From CAZELM01 sp964512995 (GTDB lineage Bacteria; CSSED10-310), in the NCBI GenBank assembly GCA_964512995.1, contig CAZELM010000009.1:39726-103725 (forward strand): a stretch of DNA of 64,000 bases, read 5' to 3'. Made by a program: the position numbers and the translations under genes. The notes under the pieces were generated by a model. That model searched no databases. It saw only the letters and a program-made list of their open reading frames with translations, and had not been told where the DNA came from. Shown in pieces: positions 14,335 to 22,926 of the stretch. Position 1 is the stretch's first letter, and the number at the start of each line of letters is the position of its first letter.

Positions 14335-15737
14335 AACACTATTTGCACGGATTTTTTATGCACCTCATCGTGTTGTTTCTGTGGAGTTTGGGACAGTGGA
14401 CTCCATCAACTTCCGCTCAGAATCCGGACTCACAGACAGTGATCACTGGGGAGTTATCTCTGGAAGATACAGTGAAGCTGACGCTGAACTACAATCGTGC
14501 TCTCCAGACCGTGATGCAGGAAAAAGAAGTGGCCAAAGGGCAAATCTGGGAAGCGTATGGGTACGCATTCCCCCATATCAGTGTGGACGGCTCCTATACC
14601 CGATTGGATGATGTCAGCAGCTTCCAGATAGACGATCAGGTTATCTCAATGGGTTCTTTGGACAATTACTCCTCCAACCTGAAAATTGTCCAGCCGGTTT
14701 ATCATGGGGGAGCGATCAAGGCGGGTGTGAGCGCTGCAAAAATTTATCGGGAGTTGGCGGATGAGAACATCCGGAATGCCGTTCAGAATGTAGTGTATCA
14801 GGCAACTCGAGCCTACTATCAGGTCGTTCTGGCCGAAAAGCAGCATGAAGTTCAGAAGGAGTTTCAATCGTTGGCTGAGCAGCATCTGAAGGATGTCGAA
14901 GCGCGGCGGAAATACGGTGTTGCATCGGAGTTCAATGTGCTTCGGGCTGAAGTAGAGCGATCCAATGCCAATGCGCAATCGATCGCTTATATGAATCAAA
15001 TGCATCAGGCTCGGCATCAGTTACTGAAGACAATGGGAGTATCTCAGGACAGCACGATCCAGTTGATGGATGTTCTGGAGTACACATCTTCAGAGATAAC
15101 TGAGAACGAGGCACTGGAAAGAGCAATGGCACACCGCGCGGATATCTCCGGTTCGGATCTGAAAGTCCGTTTACAGCGTGAATCATTGGCTAATGCCCGC
15201 AGTGCTTACTGGCCGAGTGTCGATGCGTATTACAATTTCAATGTATCCAAACCGGAGTCGCAATCCGCTTCCATTAATGAGTGGGGCACGGCCTGGCAGG
15301 CGGGTCTCACGGTCCGGTTCGATATCTTCACCATGAATCGTACGGGCAGAATCGTTCAGGAGAAAGCCCGTCTGAATCAGCAGTCCATCAGCCGGATGGA
15401 TGTCCGGGAGCAGGTTGTGTTCGAGGTAAGGAGCGCGCTCAGTGCATTGCAGGATGCGGATCAGTTCGTCAAAGCACAGGAACTGACTGTTGATCAGGCC
15501 AATGAAGGGCTGCGGCTGGCGGAAGTTGGGTATCGCGAAGGAACTTTGGATCAGGTGTCGGTGATGGAAGCCCGGGCAGCGCTCCATCAGGCAAGGCTTC
15601 TGTATTGGAACAGCCTTTTCAACCATCAGATGGCTCGATTGGAGCTTCAGCGAGCCATCGGGCTGTTGCCTGCTTTACCGGTCGATCAAACCAACGGGGC
15701 GGCTCCCATACCCGATCCGAAAACAGGAGAACAGTGA
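14331..15737 (+). CDS. TolC-family outer membrane efflux protein
   Basis: A 468-residue outer membrane factor that forms the trimeric exit duct of a tripartite efflux pump. A Sec signal peptide ends near STSAQ (about residue 29). Two OEP repeats follow, rich in the long alpha-helical heptads typical of the family (ELSLEDTVKLTLNYNRALQ at the start of the first, ASEFNVLRAEVERSNANAQ and GTLDQVSVMEARAALHQAR in each half). No lipobox is present, unlike the NodT/OprM branch. It lies between the repressor (4-nt overlap) and the RND pump (1-nt gap), so stoichiometric expression is likely. Confidence 0.92.
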   Translation: MKHYLHGFFMHLIVLFLWSLGQWTPSTSAQNPDSQTVITGELSLEDTVKLTLNYNRALQTVMQEKEVAKGQIWEAYGYAFPHISVDGSYTRLDDVSSFQIDDQVISMGSLDNYSSNLKIVQPVYHGGAIKAGVSAAKIYRELADENIRNAVQNVVYQATRAYYQVVLAEKQHEVQKEFQSLAEQHLKDVEARRKYGVASEFNVLRAEVERSNANAQSIAYMNQMHQARHQLLKTMGVSQDSTIQLMDVLEYTSSEITENEALERAMAHRADISGSDLKVRLQRESLANARSAYWPSVDAYYNFNVSKPESQSASINEWGTAWQAGLTVRFDIFTMNRTGRIVQEKARLNQQSISRMDVREQVVFEVRSALSALQDADQFVKAQELTVDQANEGLRLAEVGYREGTLDQVSVMEARAALHQARLLYWNSLFNHQMARLELQRAIGLLPALPVDQTNGAAPIPDPKTGEQ

Positions 15738-15738
15738 T

Positions 15739-18700
15739 ATGTGGCTATCTGATATATCGATCCGGCGTCCCGTCACGACGCTGACCATCATGGCCGCCAT
15801 CATCATATTTGGATGGCTGGGTTTCAGACATATGGGTATGGATCTCATGCCGGAGGTGGACTTCCCCATCGTTACGGTTCAGACAACGTTACTCGGTGCG
15901 AGCCCGGAAGTCATGGATCAGGATGTGACGGATGTACTGGAACAGCAGATCAATACGATCAGTGGTCTTCGGACATTGCAATCTCAAAGTTACGAGGGTT
16001 TTTCACAGATCGTTGCGGAGTTCGAGTTGTCGAAAGATGTCGATGTCGCCGCCAATGAGGTTCGGGATAAGGTCAATCTGGCAAAAACAGAATTGCCAAG
16101 TGATATTGATGAACCACTCGTTGATAAATTCGATCTGGGTTCCATGCCCGTGATGTGGGTATCGGTGTCGAGTACCGGGAATTATCGGACTCTGGCGGAA
16201 TTTGCCGAAAAATTCGTCAAGGAACGCCTTCAATCTGTCATGGGAGTCGGTAACATCGAGGTGAGTGGATTGCGGGAGCGGGAGATCCGGGTTTGGCTCG
16301 ATCCGGACCGCATGCAGGCTCGCAATCTCACCGCTCAGGATATTATGGCCGCGATTCAGCTCAAGCACATCGAACTTCCCGGTGGCCGGATCGAAACTGA
16401 CGCTCAGGAATACACGATCAAAGTTCAGGGAGAGTTTGATTCCGTTGACGCATTTTCCAATCTCGTTATCACTGAGCATGATGGCGCAGTCACGTATCTG
16501 AAAGATGTGGCGCGCATCGATGACTCTTCGGAAGATCTGCGCAGTATCGCCAAATACAATGGTAAACCGACTATTGGTCTGGGTATCCGGAAGCAGTCTG
16601 GTGCTAACTCGATCGCAGTTGCCCGGAGCATCAGAACGCAACTGACTGAACTTCAGAAATACGCTCCACCGAACACGACGATCGAGGTTGCCTATGATAC
16701 GACCAAATTTATCGAGCAATCGATGGATGGCGTTCAGGAAGATATCATTTTCGGTATCATACTGACTGCGATCATCATGTATATCTTTCTGCGGGAAATC
16801 CGGATCACGTTCATCAGCATTCTGTCGATACCGATCTCGCTGATCGGGGGATTCATCGCCATGAATGCCATGGATTTCACGGTGAACAATCTTACGATGC
16901 TGGCGATGTCTCTGGCAGTCGGGCTGGTGATCGATGATACCATCGTCGTTCTCGAGAATATCTTCAGACATGTCGAGAACGGCAAAAATCGAAAAGAAGC
17001 CTCCAGTATCGGTGCATCGGAGGTTACACTGGCGGTTATTGCATCCACATCATCGATTGCGGCCGTCTTCATTCCCGTTGCCTTTATGAAAGGGGTCATT
17101 GGCCGGTTTTTCTTCCAGTTCGGTCTGACCGTCGCTTTGACAGTGGTCATATCGGCATTGGTATCATTGACATTGACACCGTTCATGTGTTCCCGGCTGG
17201 TCCGTCATCAAAAATCACACGGCCGGTTTTATAATTTTTTCGAGAATTTTTTTACCGGAATGGAGCGATTTTATTCCGGAATACTCAGGTATGCCGTTCA
17301 TCACCGGGTGTTGATGGTCGCGCTGGCTATCCTGTTTTTTATCTCCGCTTTTGCCATATTGCCTTTTATTGGCAAGGAGTTCATGACATCCGCGGATGAG
17401 AGTCGTTTCAATATCAGCCTGGAGATGCCAACCGGAACATCATTGAAACAGACCGGAGAACGGGTCCTGGATATGGAAAAAGTGCTGGAGGTCATGCCGG
17501 AGGTCGAAAACTTCATGACGTCGATCGGTTCCAGCAGCGGCGGCATGGTGAACAAGGGGAACATCATTGTCAATCTGGTGCCCAAAAAAGCACGGACGCT
17601 CAGCCAGAACGATCTCATGCAACAGGTCCGTGACGCATATTCGAAGTATACGGATATGATATTTTCCGTTGGACAGGTTAACGAAATGGCCGGTGGCCGT
17701 GGAGCGGATGTCGAATTCATCATCCAGGGACCCGGTGTGGAGCAGTTGGATCAGGTTTCGTCGAATATTGTCCATACACTTAAAATGGACCCCCGCTTTA
17801 TCGATGTGGATACGGATATCCGATTGAACAAACCGGATATCAAGGTGCATGTCAACCGGCATCTGGCGGATGATCTGGGAGTGGATGTCCGCTCCATCTC
17901 CAACGAAATCTATGCGCTGTTCGGCGGTATTTCGATTGCGAAGTATAAGGAAGGTGGTTATCGATATGATATCGGGGTTCGTGCATTGCCGGAATTTCGG
18001 AAAACACCATCCGATCTGGAAAAAATAAGCATCAGAAATCGACGCGGCGAATTGATCAAAGCACCGAATCTGATCACGTATGAAGTCAGCCGGGGTCCGA
18101 ATGCGGTAAACCGGTACAATCGGCGACTGGCTGTAACGTTGTTATCCAATCTTAAGGGAATTCAGGCCGGAGAAGCGATCACGACCATCGAAGAAATCGC
18201 AGACCGGTTGTTGCCCAAAGATGGGAAGTGGAATATTCAGCCCAGTGGTATGAGTAAGATTTTTCTGGAGTCTTTCCAGTATCTGACCGAAGCGCTGCTC
18301 CTTTCGATTCTGGTTATCTACATGGTTCTGGCCATTCAATTCGAATCATTCATCCATCCATTCACGATCATGATCTCGCTGCCATTGACAATGATCGGAG
18401 TGTTTGGCGCTCTGTTGCTGACCGGCGAAACACTCAATATTTTCTCATTTATCGGAATCATCATGCTGATGGGAATTGTGACAAAGAATGGAATATTGCT
18501 GGTTGATTTTGCCAATCAGGCCAGAGAACTGGGAGTCTCCAAAGTCGATGCGATTCTTCAGGCTGGCCAGTTGCGCTTGCGTCCCATTCTGATGACGGCA
18601 GCCTCGACTGCCATCGGCGTTGTTCCGGTAGCATTGGCTTTGAGTGAAGGCGGAGAGATGCGGGCACCCATGGCCATAGCAGTCATCGGTGGTATCACAA

Positions 18701-18846
18701 CATCCACTCTTCTGACTCTCTTAATCATCCCGGTGATTTATCTCGTCAATGAGGATCTGTCCGAACGTTTCATTCGATTGATTTATGCCATTCGTGCCCT
18801 TTTCGGTAAGCATGAGATGGTTGTATCACAGGAGAATAAACAATGA
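15739..18846 (+). CDS. RND-family efflux transporter, HAE1/AcrB type
   Basis: A 1035-residue inner-membrane proton-drug antiporter with twelve expected membrane segments and two large periplasmic loops. Landmarks: SIRRPVTTLTIMAAIIIFGW at TM1, the TM4 Asp pair in AVGLVIDDTIVVLENIFRH, and the TM10 Lys in MGIVTKNGILLVDFANQARE. These proton-relay residues mark a drug/hydrophobe rather than a metal pump. Porter-domain repeats (AGEAITTIEEIADRLL) are recognisable. An AGGAG site precedes the start. The last codons overlap the membrane-fusion gene by 4 nt. The order outer-membrane factor, RND, fusion protein differs from the common acrA-acrB order. Confidence 0.96.
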   Translation: MWLSDISIRRPVTTLTIMAAIIIFGWLGFRHMGMDLMPEVDFPIVTVQTTLLGASPEVMDQDVTDVLEQQINTISGLRTLQSQSYEGFSQIVAEFELSKDVDVAANEVRDKVNLAKTELPSDIDEPLVDKFDLGSMPVMWVSVSSTGNYRTLAEFAEKFVKERLQSVMGVGNIEVSGLREREIRVWLDPDRMQARNLTAQDIMAAIQLKHIELPGGRIETDAQEYTIKVQGEFDSVDAFSNLVITEHDGAVTYLKDVARIDDSSEDLRSIAKYNGKPTIGLGIRKQSGANSIAVARSIRTQLTELQKYAPPNTTIEVAYDTTKFIEQSMDGVQEDIIFGIILTAIIMYIFLREIRITFISILSIPISLIGGFIAMNAMDFTVNNLTMLAMSLAVGLVIDDTIVVLENIFRHVENGKNRKEASSIGASEVTLAVIASTSSIAAVFIPVAFMKGVIGRFFFQFGLTVALTVVISALVSLTLTPFMCSRLVRHQKSHGRFYNFFENFFTGMERFYSGILRYAVHHRVLMVALAILFFISAFAILPFIGKEFMTSADESRFNISLEMPTGTSLKQTGERVLDMEKVLEVMPEVENFMTSIGSSSGGMVNKGNIIVNLVPKKARTLSQNDLMQQVRDAYSKYTDMIFSVGQVNEMAGGRGADVEFIIQGPGVEQLDQVSSNIVHTLKMDPRFIDVDTDIRLNKPDIKVHVNRHLADDLGVDVRSISNEIYALFGGISIAKYKEGGYRYDIGVRALPEFRKTPSDLEKISIRNRRGELIKAPNLITYEVSRGPNAVNRYNRRLAVTLLSNLKGIQAGEAITTIEEIADRLLPKDGKWNIQPSGMSKIFLESFQYLTEALLLSILVIYMVLAIQFESFIHPFTIMISLPLTMIGVFGALLLTGETLNIFSFIGIIMLMGIVTKNGILLVDFANQARELGVSKVDAILQAGQLRLRPILMTAASTAIGVVPVALALSEGGEMRAPMAIAVIGGITTSTLLTLLIIPVIYLVNEDLSERFIRLIYAIRALFGKHEMVVSQENKQ

Positions 18847-19931
18847 AGTGTGTGATCAAAAACAGTATTTTTATCAGCATCATCATTACTGCTCTATCAT
18901 TCGTGGCTTGTAGTCAGAATGTGGCAGTGGAAAGTCAGGAACCCGAAACCAGGTCGATGGTCAATACTGTGAAAACTGAAGAAGTCCAGATTCGTGATTT
19001 CAATCCGGTTTACGAGACAACCGGCTCTCTGATGGCACACATTCAGACTCAACTCAAAGTGCAGGTGGGTGGTGAAATCGAAATGCTCCCCGCCGAAATC
19101 GGTTCGAATGTTAAAAAAGGAGATGTCCTCGTGCAGATCCGGAGAGTGCATTATGAACTGGCATTGAAACAGGCTGAAGCGAACCTGCAGCAGGCTCGGG
19201 TGGTCTTGAAAGATCGCGAACGGGAAAAAGCGCGGATGACCAACTTGTTCGGGGAGGGGTTTGCCACCGAACAAATGCGGGACCAATCGGTTACCGGCTA
19301 TGAACAGGCACTCGCCGCTTTCCAGCAGGCGCAGGCTGTCCGGGATACTGCTTCTCAGGCTGTTAAGGATACCACCATTGTTGCGCCGTACGATGGCGTG
19401 GTTACTGGGCGTTATGTCGATCTGGGAGGCTATGTCGGACAAGGTGGGGAAGTTCTGGATATGATGGATCTGTCTGTTCTTAATGCGGAGATTGAGATCC
19501 CGGAGCGGTATGCTGGTCAGATTGCGTCCGGGATACCTGTCATTGTAAAAATTTCGTCACGGAACGAGGAACGCTCCGGTGAAATCCGCGCTGTCAATCC
19601 CCGCATCGAGTCAGCGTCCCGTACGTTTTTAGTTAAAGTCGAAGTCCCCAATCCCGATTTGTCGCTGCAATCCGGATTGTTCTGTACGGTTACGATTCCA
19701 CTGCCCGAACAGAAAAACCAGATCGCCATTTCCAGATATGCGGTGATCCGGGATGAAGGGCGGTCCAAAGTCTGGGTAGTTGAAAACGGTAAAGCGTATC
19801 AACGGGTTATCACGGAGGGCCCGGCATTGGATGGATATGTGATGATCACTGATGGTCTGAAGCGAACGGATCGGGTTGTTGTGGATGGCATGGGCGGTCT
19901 CAGTGAAGGAGCTGATGTTTCTGAGACATGA
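18843..19931 (+). CDS. RND efflux membrane-fusion lipoprotein (AcrA/MexA-like)
   Basis: A 362-residue periplasmic adaptor that joins the RND pump to the TolC-like duct. A type II signal peptide ends in FVAC with the lipidated Cys at 23. The biotinyl-lipoyl halves are seen in QLKVQVGGEIEMLPAEIGSN (about 75-95) and TTIVAPYDGVVTGRYVDLGG (about 178-197), separated by an alpha-helical hairpin (about 100-170, many Gln/Ala/Glu). The beta-barrel and membrane-proximal domains follow. Lipidation would involve Lnt, encoded earlier in the window. It closes the operon. Confidence 0.94.
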   Translation: MKCVIKNSIFISIIITALSFVACSQNVAVESQEPETRSMVNTVKTEEVQIRDFNPVYETTGSLMAHIQTQLKVQVGGEIEMLPAEIGSNVKKGDVLVQIRRVHYELALKQAEANLQQARVVLKDREREKARMTNLFGEGFATEQMRDQSVTGYEQALAAFQQAQAVRDTASQAVKDTTIVAPYDGVVTGRYVDLGGYVGQGGEVLDMMDLSVLNAEIEIPERYAGQIASGIPVIVKISSRNEERSGEIRAVNPRIESASRTFLVKVEVPNPDLSLQSGLFCTVTIPLPEQKNQIAISRYAVIRDEGRSKVWVVENGKAYQRVITEGPALDGYVMITDGLKRTDRVVVDGMGGLSEGADVSET

Positions 19932-20391
19932 TCTCATGTGGCTGAGGTGTATCATTTTGGATCCATAAAAGAGTAACTTCCATTTCGAGAAGATCAAGAA
20001 TGTGGAAGTAGTGTCAATGTTTCGAGAAGATAAAACTGAACACAAAGCAGGCAAAGATTCCCCTTGAGTTGACATATTGATGCTGAAATCAGGTGATTCT
20101 CACCTTAATGGATGTCTAAACGTGGTATAGACATAACAAATCCAGAAATATTTCGAATTAATAGAGATGGTTTCCCAATGGCTTGGGATTTCATTCTGGA
20201 TCATCCTGGAATCGCAGCTATAAATAAGGTATTTGCCGAAAAATCCCGAACAGATCCTCTTTTCTCATGAGAGAGTGAAAGGGTATCTCTTTCTTCCTAT
20301 AGATTGCAAATGCCATCATCCGTGTATGATATTTTATTCATTTGTAAATTTGATCTTGCCGGATTAAGATTGTTTCCCGGTGGCATAGAAA
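19932..20391. other. 460-nt intergenic region between the efflux and C39/TPR operons
   Basis: No gene is visible. It holds a 12-bp direct repeat TTTCGAGAAGAT (19983-19994 and 20020-20031), an imperfect hairpin with arms ACTTCCA (19976-19982) and TGGAAGT (20003-20009), and the palindrome TCTCATGAGA (20263-20272). ACATGATCTCATGT (19926-19939) spans the stop of the preceding gene. No canonical terminator with a T tract and no clear promoter could be fixed. Confidence 0.35.
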
Positions 20392-22926
20392 ATGGTCAAT
20401 CTCAGAGGTTTTTATCCGATGAAATCCAGGTATGCACTGTGGAAGGTTGCGTTCGGAAGCGTTTTGTCTCTGCTTATCACCCCATTTGTGTTCATGATAC
20501 CGGTCTCCATCGAATCACTGGAACAGAAGCGAAAAGCGCAATGGTTTCATGCAATCGCTGTCGGGCTGATGGGAACCATCATTGAAGTTCTCATTATGTA
20601 TTATCTGCCCGTTCCATGGTGGGTTTCATTGATCCTGATAGGATTGACCAACATATCCTGCGCAATATTGCTGTACACACTTTCTCCATCAAGGTCTTTT
20701 CATCAAGCGAATGCATCCGATGTTTCCTACATCCATGACATATTGGCCTGGTCATTATATACCATAATTGCATTCACACCCATTTCCGTTTTTATGGCCA
20801 TGTTTTCAACTCGATGGGGTTTTCAGATTCTTTTAAAACCAACGTTTTACTCCTCGATCCTTTTGATTCTGCTGGTGATCTTTCTCCCGGCCGGAATGCT
20901 CTTCGGGATGATTTTTTCAAAAGTCAGAAGCTGGAATATGAAACCATCACCATTCGGTTTTTTTCTCGCGTTGCCGGTCATGATGTTTTCATATCTTATC
21001 AGCTTTTTTTCGTTCTCCACGATCACCAAACACCTGTTAAAAATCGGTAAACTTTCCTGGAATATAGATGTTTCGTTTATTCCTGGAATCAACATGGGAT
21101 TCTGTGTATCGTCTCTTGCCTTTTTTGCTGTATGTGTCGGGATATTTTTATTTCTCGTCATGAGCCGAAGTGTGCCGCATTTTTTCTTCCGGTCTTTCCT
21201 CACGATACTTATATTTGCTGGATTCATGTTCCAGCTATTTATGTTGAACACGATGTTACCATTGAATTTGCATAAAAAAACGGGTGAAAAGGCGGTAGGT
21301 GCACAGGACTGGGGGGGGGCCTCCCGTCATTTCAGTCAGATGATGAGGCAATCGACATGGAATCCGTTCGTGGATTCGATATTGGAGTCATGGGCATTAT
21401 GTGCAGTGATGTCCGATGTTCCCGGACACTTTCAGACCATTCGTCAGTATGCCGATGACCTGCCGGCAACTTTCCCGGTATCTCCATTTCTGAGTGGTAT
21501 CCGCTCCATGAAGTCCATCCCATCCATTTTTTCCAAACCGGTAATCACGACACTGACACCGATCCGTCCCGAATCCTATCTGGACGATGCCTGGTGTTCA
21601 TTTCTGACTGCCGTCAAGCATACCTGTCCAGAATTGAACGAAACGCAGTTGAAATTCACGTTAAAGGATATGTCTCCGGTGATCGGCAACATCGAACTTC
21701 CCAAAATGAAAATGGAAGCTGATATTCTGCCTGCGGCTGACGTTTTTGATCTGGAACCTGTTTTTATTCCGGGTGAGGATATCCCTGATGCAATCACGCA
21801 GGGATTTCCGGTCATGTCATTTGATATTTCCAATCAGCACTGGATTCTGGTTGTTGGATGGGAGCCGAACAGCGAATCCGTCATCATGTTCGATTACAGT
21901 GGATTCGACAGGGAACGAATCCGACCCATGAGTAAAGAAGATGTTAATGCCCTGATCGATGGTTCGGAAGCAGACTTGTATCAGGATACCGAAGAGATCT
22001 TGCAGGAGATCATTCATCTGGAATATTTCCCTCAATTTCTGGATCGGCTTCGTCTGAACAACAATTGGGCGATCATTTTTCAACGCCGGGATCGCCCGGT
22101 GCTCCTGGATCAGATTCATTCGTTGGATCGGGATTCCATTGTGGATATGTGTCTGGCGCGCTACTCCCTGATGAATGGGCAACTGACGAAATGTAATGAC
22201 ATTTTGGATGAACACTCAACCGAACCCTGGGCTTGTTCGCTCCGTGCACTGGCAGATGCGTTTATCCAACAGGAGTGGCCAATCGCACTGGATACACCGG
22301 CAGCCGATATCGATTCGGGCAAAGTCGCTTCGGATTTGGATATTGAAACTTTGGATGTGTGGTCACTCCATTTCATCATCACGTATACGCCGGAGAATTT
22401 TCAATTTACGAAGAAGCAATACTTTCAGATTTTCAATCGGCTTTTTACGTTGAATCTTCTGTCGAATACATTTCTGGATTCTTATCTGTTGGTGGCGAGT
22501 TGGTTTGGAGATGAAACGGAAACATTGAAAGCCGCTGAATTATATGCCATCCAGAATCATTACTCCTATGGCGCAATCTACCATGTATTGAAGGCAATCA
22601 CATCAGTGCCTGTCATTTCGGAGTCGGGCATGAAGTCGCTTCAACACTATATCGATATGTGCGGATTATTCCTTTCCGATCCGTATGATGCTCCGGATCT
22701 GATCCGGTATCGTGGGTTTTGTGCACCATACACGGCTGCTCGGGCGATTTTGGCAGACAACGACCAAGACCGGTTGACGTGGTGGCATCGGACGGTTGAA
22801 CTGGATGGAAAGAATCCGGTTTACCTGGCCAGATATAAAGAACAACTCCAGATCATGAATCAAACGAAACGTGTTCCCGGTATTGATATCATGATCGATT
22901 ATTTTCATAAGTCAGGAGTTGAATGA
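20392..22926 (+). CDS. Polytopic membrane protein with C39-peptidase-like domain and helical-repeat tail (paralog A)
   Basis: An 844-residue protein of unrecognised family. The first 280 or so residues contain about eight hydrophobic segments. A soluble region (about 300-560) holds a papain-like C39 pattern: C402 in DDAWCSF, H483 in NQHWILVVGW and D501 in IMFDYS, with the His-Asp spacing of 18 seen also in paralog B. The remaining 280 residues are helical and TPR-like (MNGQLTKCNDILDEHSTEP). The domain before the Cys lacks the clear Gln of true C39 enzymes, so activity is uncertain. The start is ATG 20392; ATG 20419 (MKSRYALWK) is an alternative. It overlaps paralog B by 4 nt. It may process or bind peptides at the membrane. 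Confidence 0.7.
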   Translation: MVNLRGFYPMKSRYALWKVAFGSVLSLLITPFVFMIPVSIESLEQKRKAQWFHAIAVGLMGTIIEVLIMYYLPVPWWVSLILIGLTNISCAILLYTLSPSRSFHQANASDVSYIHDILAWSLYTIIAFTPISVFMAMFSTRWGFQILLKPTFYSSILLILLVIFLPAGMLFGMIFSKVRSWNMKPSPFGFFLALPVMMFSYLISFFSFSTITKHLLKIGKLSWNIDVSFIPGINMGFCVSSLAFFAVCVGIFLFLVMSRSVPHFFFRSFLTILIFAGFMFQLFMLNTMLPLNLHKKTGEKAVGAQDWGGASRHFSQMMRQSTWNPFVDSILESWALCAVMSDVPGHFQTIRQYADDLPATFPVSPFLSGIRSMKSIPSIFSKPVITTLTPIRPESYLDDAWCSFLTAVKHTCPELNETQLKFTLKDMSPVIGNIELPKMKMEADILPAADVFDLEPVFIPGEDIPDAITQGFPVMSFDISNQHWILVVGWEPNSESVIMFDYSGFDRERIRPMSKEDVNALIDGSEADLYQDTEEILQEIIHLEYFPQFLDRLRLNNNWAIIFQRRDRPVLLDQIHSLDRDSIVDMCLARYSLMNGQLTKCNDILDEHSTEPWACSLRALADAFIQQEWPIALDTPAADIDSGKVASDLDIETLDVWSLHFIITYTPENFQFTKKQYFQIFNRLFTLNLLSNTFLDSYLLVASWFGDETETLKAAELYAIQNHYSYGAIYHVLKAITSVPVISESGMKSLQHYIDMCGLFLSDPYDAPDLIRYRGFCAPYTAARAILADNDQDRLTWWHRTVELDGKNPVYLARYKEQLQIMNQTKRVPGIDIMIDYFHKSGVE

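Noticed and set aside
16003..16971. A 322-codon minus-strand frame inside the RND gene
   Set aside because: Lies wholly within a well-supported RND pump; no domain or ribosome-binding site.
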